DNA from: Planctomycetota bacterium
GTDB taxonomy: Bacteria; Planctomycetota; Phycisphaerae; UBA1845; PWPN01
Assembly (NCBI GenBank): GCA_020346805.1
Contig: CP070790.1
Span: forward strand, 875,121 to 880,479
Direction of reading: 5' to 3'
DNA length: 5,359 bases
This document shows positions 1 to 3,921 of the stretch, one piece after another. The translations under genes were made by a program, and so were the position numbers. The notes beneath the pieces are model-generated. The model was not told where the DNA came from, searched no databases, and saw nothing but the letters and a program-made list of their open reading frames with translations. The first letter of the stretch is position 1. Every line of letters begins with the position of its first letter.

Positions 1-417
1 AATTGCAATACAAAATTAGTGGTATTTAAACCATAAATAGCTGAAATATTCTGTCAACAAAATCGAAATATTTGTATAATATTGGTACCCAATTGTGCAA
101 TAATTCAATTTGTTGATAATAAATTGCATTACAATACGGCAATTGGGAAGTTGTAACAGTTATATTCACACTTAACCCGCATATTTCACGAGTCTTACCG
201 CCCGGCAGATGCTTTTTCCGCCCGACTTCGTCAGAGCCGACGATTTTTCCTCGACGTATTACCGAATACGCCTGTGGCAAATCGCCGACTCTTGGTCGCC
301 GGGACGAAAAATCATCGCGCCGGAAACTACACTCTGTAAATCAGCATAACATCGTTGTGCAACGTAACTAATATTTTCGGCGGATCTTACGAATATCAGC
401 GAAAACACTCGTGAAAC
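1..417. other. Gene-less region downstream of tRNA-Pro, AT-rich at its left end
   Basis: I can support no gene here. About the first 150 bases are strongly AT-rich; the rest is mixed. The only long open frame (minus strand, TTG at 280 to TAA at 26) has no ribosome binding site, no recognisable motif, and crosses the composition change, so I treat it as chance. Promoter-like words occur: TATAAT at 75-80 (plus) without a good -35, and TTGACA (minus, 57-52) spaced 16 bases from TATGGT (35-30). In such AT-rich DNA these may be accidental. The stretch lies just past the 3' end of a tRNA gene, a common place for integrated elements, but the window ends before any integrase or attachment repeat could be seen. 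Confidence 0.5.
88..147. repeat. Imperfect nested inverted repeat in AT-rich DNA
   Basis: CCCAATTG (88-95) is exactly complementary to CAATTGGG (140-147). Inside it, TGCAAT (96-101) is complementary to ATTGCA (123-128). The arms are separated by asymmetric spacers, so any cruciform would carry a bulge. It could be a protein-binding or structural site, or just chance in low-complexity AT-rich sequence. Confidence 0.3.
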
Positions 418-443
418 ATGCGGGCTAGTAAAAAAGCCCGCAT
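418..443 (+). repeat. Perfect 9-bp hairpin overlapping the tRNA terminator
   Basis: ATGCGGGCT (418-426) pairs perfectly with AGCCCGCAT (435-443) around an 8-base loop. Its right arm is shared with the left arm of the terminator stem at 432-440, so the two hairpins cannot form together. For a plus-strand transcript coming from the left, this hairpin would form first and mask the second one, which is the geometry of an anti-terminator and terminator pair. No plus-strand gene is known to read through here, so a regulatory role is only a possibility. Confidence 0.45.
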
Positions 444-456
444 ATAACGGGCTTTT
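430..456 (-). terminator. Intrinsic terminator of tRNA-Pro
   Basis: Read on the minus strand, AAAAGCCCG (456-448) pairs with CGGGCTTTT (440-432) around a 7-base loop. The GC-rich stem runs straight into six Ts (435-430). It begins only 4 bases after the tRNA discriminator base, so it should end the tRNA transcript. The plus strand also shows the stem followed by TTTT, so it may work in both directions. Confidence 0.8.
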
Positions 457-459
457 GAC

Positions 460-534
460 TCGGGGCGACACGATTTGAACGTGCGACCCCCGGCTCCCAA
501 AGCCGGTGCTCTAGCCAGACTGAGCTACGCCCCG
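460..534 (-). tRNA. tRNA-Pro (anticodon UGG)
   Basis: The minus strand folds into a full 75-nt cloverleaf. The acceptor stem CGGGGCG pairs with CGCCCCG without mismatch and is followed by discriminator A. U8-A9 is followed by a D arm GCTC/GAGC with a 10-base loop. The anticodon stem CCGGC/GCCGG has loop TTTGGGA, giving anticodon TGG (499-497), which reads proline CCA and, by wobble, other CCN codons. The variable loop has 5 bases. The T arm GCACG/CGTGT has loop TTCAAAT and one G-U pair. The 3' CCA is not encoded (the next bases are GTC), so it must be added by the CCA-adding enzyme. There is a terminator directly downstream, and the gene is transcribed alone as far as can be seen. Confidence 0.97.
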
Positions 535-569
535 GAGTTTATTGATCGGCAGCTGAGGTGTTTGTTCAT

Positions 570-598
570 AAGTTATTAGAAGCCATTGTGTGGGTCAA
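570..598 (-). promoter_or_regulatory. Possible promoter of tRNA-Pro
   Basis: On the minus strand, TTGACC (598-593) is a 5/6 match to the sigma-70 -35 box. After a 17-base spacer comes TAACTT (575-570), a weak -10 with only the first two and last bases matching. Its position, about 35 bases before the tRNA 5' end, fits a short processed leader. The weak -10 keeps confidence low. Confidence 0.35.
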
Positions 599-620
599 GT
601 CAATGAGAGCGGTTTGCGGC

Positions 621-663
621 GGGCCGAGCTCGCCCTATATTCTGGATTCCCAATCAAGTTGGG
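621..663. other. Small hairpins between the radical SAM gene and tRNA-Pro
   Basis: Downstream of the radical SAM stop codon, CCCAA (649-653) pairs with TTGGG (659-663) around a 5-base loop. A GC-rich imperfect stem centred on CGAGCTCG lies at 621-635. Neither is followed by a T-run on either strand, so neither qualifies as a standard intrinsic terminator. They may help end the radical SAM transcript by another route, or protect its 3' end. Confidence 0.25.
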
Positions 664-679
664 GATGGGATAGATGCAT

Positions 680-1558
680 TTATGGGCTGTAGGTTGCGGT
701 GGGGATGTCGACTACGGTTTTAACGCGTTTGGCTATGGTATCGAGGGCGTCTTGGGTAAGAGGTGCTACAAAAGGTTCGGCCGGCTGCCTGGCGACGGTA
801 TAAATCTGCACGAGTTTAATTTGCCCACCTCGATCGATAAGCTCCTTTAATTGACGAGCGAAGGCGTCGATTTGATCGTTCGACGGCGTTGAGCCGTGTA
901 CTTTCATCCACAACGACTGAATTACTATTGGTCGAATGCGACCGGCCTCAAGGATGTTGTCCAGTATGGTGAGGAGGGATACGTTTGGCCGATTAATGGA
1001 GCGGAAGTAGTCTTCGGTACCGGCATCAAGCTTGGCCCATATTTCACCGTTGTTGGCGTCCATGGTTTTCAAGGCTTGGCGGACGGCAGGTTGGTTCAGG
1101 CAAGCGGCATTAGTAATGAGTACCAGTTTGGTATGGTCGAGTCCCAGAGACCGGCGAATATCGGCGGCAATCTCGACAGCAGCGGGGAATTGGGGCGAGG
1201 TGGTCGGTTCGCCATCACCGGAAAAGGCGATGTCCTTGATCTGCCTCAGATGTTTGGGGATTTTATTGAAAGGGGGATTGTCAAATAGTGCACCGGTTAT
1301 CGCCGGTTGAATAGTCTTTTGGAGTTCGGTGCGCAGCCGGTCGAGGTCGACCTGGCTTACCGTGGGAGGAGTATTACGATCGACCTGGCAATAGATACAG
1401 TTAAAGTTACAGGTTTTGTCCGGATTGAGATTTATGCCGATGGAAAGCCCACCACTCCGTCGGCTGATCACCGGGTAGACGTAATAATGGTCGCCCCAAC
1501 TACGTGAATGGTTGGCATAAATCGATTTCATTTTGGCGGACGGTTGGTGTTTGGTCAT
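680..1558 (-). CDS. Radical SAM protein, COG0731-like
   Basis: A 292-residue cytoplasmic Fe-S enzyme of unknown substrate. The radical SAM signature CNFNCIYC places C50, C54 and C57 as CX3CX2C ligands of a [4Fe-4S] cluster, which would cleave S-adenosylmethionine to a 5'-deoxyadenosyl radical. Just before it, YPVISRR (28-34) and GLSIGINLNPDKTC (37-50) match the usual lead-in of the COG0731 group, whose relatives include the archaeal and eukaryotic wyosine enzyme TYW1. GDGEPT (114-119) is the family's glycine-rich SAM-contacting motif. LITNA (147-151), KLDAG (176-180) and QIYTVAR near the C-terminus also fit. Length is normal for this group. No flavodoxin domain or extra Fe-S domain is seen. 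The ATG at 1558 was chosen because purine-rich GGAAA lies a few bases upstream; Met10 is an alternative. It lies 91 bases beyond the TolC-like gene but seems to have its own promoter. Calling it a tRNA-modifying enzyme would be guesswork. Confidence 0.92.
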   Translation of the reverse strand: MTKHQPSAKMKSIYANHSRSWGDHYYVYPVISRRSGGLSIGINLNPDKTCNFNCIYCQVDRNTPPTVSQVDLDRLRTELQKTIQPAITGALFDNPPFNKIPKHLRQIKDIAFSGDGEPTTSPQFPAAVEIAADIRRSLGLDHTKLVLITNAACLNQPAVRQALKTMDANNGEIWAKLDAGTEDYFRSINRPNVSLLTILDNILEAGRIRPIVIQSLWMKVHGSTPSNDQIDAFARQLKELIDRGGQIKLVQIYTVARQPAEPFVAPLTQDALDTIAKRVKTVVDIPTATYSP

Positions 1559-1604
1559 GATTTCCGAGCTCCCACAGCAGTCATTCTCAGTTTGCTATGG
1601 ATAA

Positions 1605-1613
1605 ATTATAGCA
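1605..1613 (-). promoter_or_regulatory. Extended -10 promoter of the radical SAM gene
   Basis: The minus strand reads TGCTATAAT (1613-1605), a perfect TGnTATAAT extended -10. Such boxes can work without a strong -35, and the -35 region here (near CTGTCG) is indeed poor. Transcription would start around 1598, giving a leader of about 40 bases before the ATG at 1558. It lies in the 91-base gap after the TolC-like gene, so the radical SAM gene need not depend on TolC transcription. Confidence 0.6.
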
Positions 1614-1649
1614 CTTTTTGACAAAACCGACAGTTGACGGCCGGCTGAG

Positions 1650-2891
1650 TTACGGTCCGATGGGTCGGTAAGGTTTCTGATAGTATTGGTCGTCGGCGCC
1701 TCGGAGGGAAATGTTGTTGTACCGCAGTAAGGTACCTTTGGTGCGTTCGAGATTGATCAAGCTAATTTGATAATTGGTTATGGTATTTAGCAACTCAGAA
1801 CGGATATCCGCCAGACCGGTGTGGGTGGAAAGCATAAATTCCAGATCCGTTACACTACCATACAGATAGGTGCGTGTTCTGGTGTGGTACCTTCTTGTCT
1901 TTGCATAATAGGTTGCATCACGTTGGAGTTTGACCTGCTCGAAGTTGCTTTGCAGTAGGCGTATTACCTGATAGACGCTGTTGATGAGATTTTCGATTGA
2001 AGCCCTATGCTTAGCGATGGCCTGGGCCAGGGTCAGCCTGGCAGCCCGGAGGACGGCCTCCGGGCCACGGTTCCCGATAGGCCATTCAAATTCTACGGAT
2101 ATGAAATATTCCTGAAAGTCGCTTTCACTCAACTGGCTGAAAGCGCGGTCAGCGTTACCGCCCAGGCCGTCAATAATATAACGGAATACGGCATCGAGAC
2201 GGGGGAGGGCCTGGTTCTTGGCGACCCCGACGTCGATCTTGGCCTTTTCGATCTCCAATTTGGCACTGCGAAGTTCGGGATTGTTCATTAAGGCATCACT
2301 GACTTCGCCGACCTGATCGAGTATCAGAGGCACGACGGCAAACGGTTCAGTGGGGATGATTTCGATATCCTGAGAGAGGTTGAGGTCGGGATCATTAATC
2401 TTACTTTTAAGATTGTCTTCAGCATTACGCAGTTCACTGGACAGTTCAACAAATTGAGCTCGTCGGGCCTTTATTATGGCTTTTATACTGGACAGGCCGG
2501 CCTGTACTATATCATATTTTCGTTCTTGAGCTATATAATCAATCCATTCCAGCCAAGCGATGAGTCGGGCAGATATGGTAAAGGCTCGTCGGGCGGCCAT
2601 AAGCTGCCAGTAGGCTACTTCAGTATCATAGATAATATCCTGGATTTCCCGACTTATAAGCTGGATAGTATTGTCCCGCTCAAGTTTGTTTTTCTCAATC
2701 TCCGATCGGGTAAAATCGATACCGAAACCCTGAAGGAAGGGCTGGCGGAAATCGACTATGAAGTTATTGAAGTAGGAAGGATTAAGGGTTTGGAAAACCA
2801 GATTGGTTTTGGTTCTAGTCAGCGAATAACTGGCAGTTACGTTGGCCCCGGTGGAAAGGAGTTTAGTTACACCGGCTTCAAAAGACCGCAC
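1650..2891 (-). CDS. C-terminal part of the TolC-family outer-membrane efflux protein
   Basis: The largest fragment of the interrupted gene is 413 residues counted from GTG 2891; the same frame is open back to the TAG at 2984. It contains most of the outer-membrane efflux protein fold. First comes a barrel-strand segment (about 1-60) with RQPFLQGFG at 49-57. Then come long amphipathic helices, a second repeat starting near NPELRSAKLEIEKAKIDVG, and a second barrel segment ending in VEFEWPIGNRGPEA. The final helix pair includes YGSVTDLEFMLSTHTGLADI and NYQISLINLERTKGTLL, the standard C-terminal signature of the family. The last 17 or so residues form a short polar tail. No convincing Shine-Dalgarno precedes GTG 2891 and there is no signal peptide. 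If translated on its own it would stay in the cytoplasm, so this start is probably not a true gene start. Confidence 0.75.
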   Translation of the reverse strand: MRSFEAGVTKLLSTGANVTASYSLTRTKTNLVFQTLNPSYFNNFIVDFRQPFLQGFGIDFTRSEIEKNKLERDNTIQLISREIQDIIYDTEVAYWQLMAARRAFTISARLIAWLEWIDYIAQERKYDIVQAGLSSIKAIIKARRAQFVELSSELRNAEDNLKSKINDPDLNLSQDIEIIPTEPFAVVPLILDQVGEVSDALMNNPELRSAKLEIEKAKIDVGVAKNQALPRLDAVFRYIIDGLGGNADRAFSQLSESDFQEYFISVEFEWPIGNRGPEAVLRAARLTLAQAIAKHRASIENLINSVYQVIRLLQSNFEQVKLQRDATYYAKTRRYHTRTRTYLYGSVTDLEFMLSTHTGLADIRSELLNTITNYQISLINLERTKGTLLRYNNISLRGADDQYYQKPYRPIGP

Positions 2892-2978
2892 TTCTGATTG
2901 GGTGCCGATTAATTGTGAACTGCTGGGACGATCCTGCTTGTCGTTACTGAAATTGGCAAAAAAGATGGCGTCGAACTG

Positions 2979-2988
2979 GGCCTAGGCC
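2979..2988. other. In-frame amber codon at the centre of a perfect palindrome
   Basis: The minus-strand TAG (2984-2982) interrupts the TolC-like frame. It lies inside GGCCTAGGCC, a perfect 10-base palindrome (2979-2988). The codons read GTC CAG GCC TAG GCC CAG. Restoring GAG would give V-Q-A-E-A-Q-F-D, a normal TolC helix sequence, and would also destroy the palindrome. Confidence 0.9.
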
Positions 2989-3656
2989 TGGACGATGCTG
3001 GCGGCGGCGATGGCCGGGCTGTAAGCATGCATCTGAATCTGATAGTTATTCATCAGGGCCCGGCTGATAGTTTCATTCAGACCGAGGCGGACATTTCGAT
3101 TACGGCGAATGGTGTTTAATTGATTGAGCAGTCGCGGATAGGCCCATTGTCTGGTTATTATATCTTCCCGTTCTTTTTGTAATTGATACTGTTTAACTCC
3201 TAATTCCAATTCATCATTATCTCTTTCAGGCGATTCCTGTTGCCGGCTTAACTTGCGTTCTATTTCGGCCAATTCCCGATCGATTTTTTTCAACTCACGT
3301 GGGAAGTTGGCCAATTTTTGATTGACTTGCTCGATTTCCTCGATGGGATCCGGGAGATGTTCCAAGATCTCCTGGGCGGTGACGGCAGGTTTGCTATCAT
3401 TTGGTCCCTGGGGGTTGCTGGGCACATGTTCCGGTGGTTTGGGTGTCTGGTTGTTTTTGGCCGGGTTTTTTGGAGTTCGATGTGGTCTGCTGATATTTGG
3501 TTGTTGTGCGGACCAGCCGGTGGTGGAACCACAGCCGACGGCGGTCGGCAGACAGAGTAAAATGATTGACAGGCCTATAGTATTGAGCCACCTTAGTTTT
3601 GGCATTTGAACCGGTTGCGGTTGATTGAATAGCGTCATTTTTTCGGCCAAGTTCAT
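2982..3656 (-). CDS. N-terminal part of the TolC-family outer-membrane lipoprotein
   Basis: This is the segment of 224 residues before the in-frame TAG. Residues 18-42 look like a lipoprotein signal peptide: basic MPKLRW, then hydrophobic NTIGLSIILLCLPTAVG, then Cys42 as the likely lipidated residue. The lipobox AVGC is acceptable but not ideal at -3. Residues 53-90 are a Pro/Asn/Lys-rich linker. Residues 94-170 are highly charged and probably helical or coiled-coil (IEEIEQVNQKL, ELKKIDRELAEIERKL). The channel domain proper begins around 189 with VRLGLNETISRALMNNYQIQ, the usual first helix of the family. The long segment between lipid anchor and channel is unusual compared with classical TolC or OprM. 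The ATG at 3656 is supported by AGGT (3664-3661); Met7 and Met18 lack a clear ribosome site, although Met18 would give a more standard signal peptide. Confidence 0.75.
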   Translation of the reverse strand: MNLAEKMTLFNQPQPVQMPKLRWLNTIGLSIILLCLPTAVGCGSTTGWSAQQPNISRPHRTPKNPAKNNQTPKPPEHVPSNPQGPNDSKPAVTAQEILEHLPDPIEEIEQVNQKLANFPRELKKIDRELAEIERKLSRQQESPERDNDELELGVKQYQLQKEREDIITRQWAYPRLLNQLNTIRRNRNVRLGLNETISRALMNNYQIQMHAYSPAIAAASIVQA

Positions 3657-3699
3657 GGTTACCTGTAAAATACGGGCGACCTACGGATTATAAGTGAGC

Positions 3700-3727
3700 A
3701 TTCTAATGCCGATGTTGACGGTGTCAA
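3700..3727 (-). promoter_or_regulatory. Promoter of the TolC-like gene
   Basis: On the minus strand, TTGACA (3727-3722) is a perfect -35 and TAGAAT (3705-3700) a 5/6 -10, with a 16-base spacer. The start would be near 3693, leaving about 36 bases of leader before ATG 3656. A second TATAAT (3692-3687) just downstream has no good -35. The -35 is part of a small inverted repeat, so it may be controlled by a bound protein. Confidence 0.55.
3715..3727. repeat. Inverted repeat TTGAC-GGT-GTCAA over the -35
   Basis: TTGAC (3715-3719) and GTCAA (3723-3727) are exact inverted copies with a 3-base spacer. The right arm overlaps the -35 box of the minus-strand promoter. The size suits a small dimeric repressor or response-regulator site, but five-base arms are short and could be accidental. 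Confidence 0.35.
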
Positions 3728-3734
3728 TGTGGAA

Positions 3735-3766
3735 GGGGGCTATCGGGTAATTTGGGGATGGCCGGG
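3735..3766 (+). other. G-quadruplex motif 1 in the divergent intergenic region
   Basis: Four G-tracts fit the standard rule of G3 or more with loops of 1-7: GGGGG (3735-3739), GGG (3745-3747), GGGG (3754-3757) and GGG (3764-3766), with loops of 5, 6 and 6 bases. It sits between the two divergent promoters, upstream of the likely start of the plus-strand transcript, so it would act as DNA rather than RNA unless transcription starts further left. Confidence 0.5.
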
Positions 3767-3798
3767 AATGGTATCGATGGCCTGGCAGGTATGGATAT

Positions 3799-3818
3799 GG
3801 GAGAGGCGGGGGGGCGGG
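3799..3818 (+). other. G-quadruplex motif 2 in the divergent intergenic region
   Basis: GGG (3799-3801), a run of seven Gs (3808-3814, usable as GGG-G-GGG) and GGG (3816-3818) give four G-tracts with loops of 6, 1 and 1 bases. The short loops favour a stable fold. It lies 32 bases after the first motif, on the same strand. Confidence 0.5.
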
Positions 3819-3821
3819 CCG

Positions 3822-3850
3822 ATGACCATTGCTTGAGTTTCGGTTATGAT
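3822..3850 (+). promoter_or_regulatory. Possible promoter of the phosphohexomutase-like gene
   Basis: ATGACC (3822-3827, 4/6) and TATGAT (3845-3850, 5/6) are spaced by 17 bases. Transcription would start around 3857, with a leader of about 65 bases. It lies immediately after the second G-rich tract. The weak -35 keeps this uncertain. Confidence 0.35.
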
Positions 3851-3921
3851 GTGTATGTTTTGTTGAAAAGGATGGATGATAGGCGGTAATTGTGGGCCAT
3901 CATCAGTTTGGGCAGGATACC

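Larger units (their letters stand above)
1650..3656 (-). pseudogene. TolC-family outer-membrane lipoprotein gene, interrupted by one in-frame TAG
   Basis: The frame opened by ATG 3656 runs 668 codons to TAA at 1650-1652, broken only by TAG at codon 225 (2984-2982). The 30 codons between that TAG and the next possible start (GTG 2891) are typical TolC sequence (AQFDAIFFANFSND), so the protein clearly continues through the stop. In relatives the motif at this point usually reads A-E-A-x-F-D, so GAG (Glu) to TAG, or CAG (Gln) to TAG, is the likely change. TolC-type proteins form trimeric outer-membrane and periplasmic channels for efflux or type I secretion. Without read-through, neither half could form a channel: the first lacks the barrel strands and most helices, and the second lacks a signal peptide. 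It may be a recent pseudogene, a recoded or suppressed amber, or a sequencing error. The sequence alone cannot decide. Confidence 0.8.

Noticed and set aside
26..280. Open frame of 84 codons on the minus strand starting with TTG
   Set aside because: It has no ribosome binding site or recognisable motif, crosses from mixed to AT-rich DNA, and can be opened further upstream without any better start. It is probably chance.
259..471. Open frame of 70 codons on the minus strand
   Set aside because: It starts inside the 3' end of the tRNA gene and runs through the intrinsic terminator; it is not a plausible gene.
896..1288. Open frame of 130 codons on the plus strand
   Set aside because: It is entirely antisense to the well-supported radical SAM gene, with no family motif; a shadow of the real reading frame.
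2454..2897. Open frame of 147 codons on the plus strand
   Set aside because: It is antisense to the TolC-like gene, with no recognisable domain and no ribosome binding site of note.
2958..2963. T-run on the minus strand just after the internal stop as a frameshift site
   Set aside because: The TolC frame is the same before and after, so no frameshift is needed; the only barrier is the TAG itself.
2940..2981. A stem-loop after the TAG that could act as a pyrrolysine insertion element
   Set aside because: I could not fold a convincing stable hairpin directly downstream, and TolC proteins are not known pyrrolysine proteins.
3880..3921. Upstream GTG (3892) as the start of the phosphohexomutase
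   Set aside because: It is in frame and possible, but it adds only ten residues and has a weaker ribosome site than ATG 3922, which follows AGGA at suitable spacing. An in-frame TAG at 3880 limits any longer extension.
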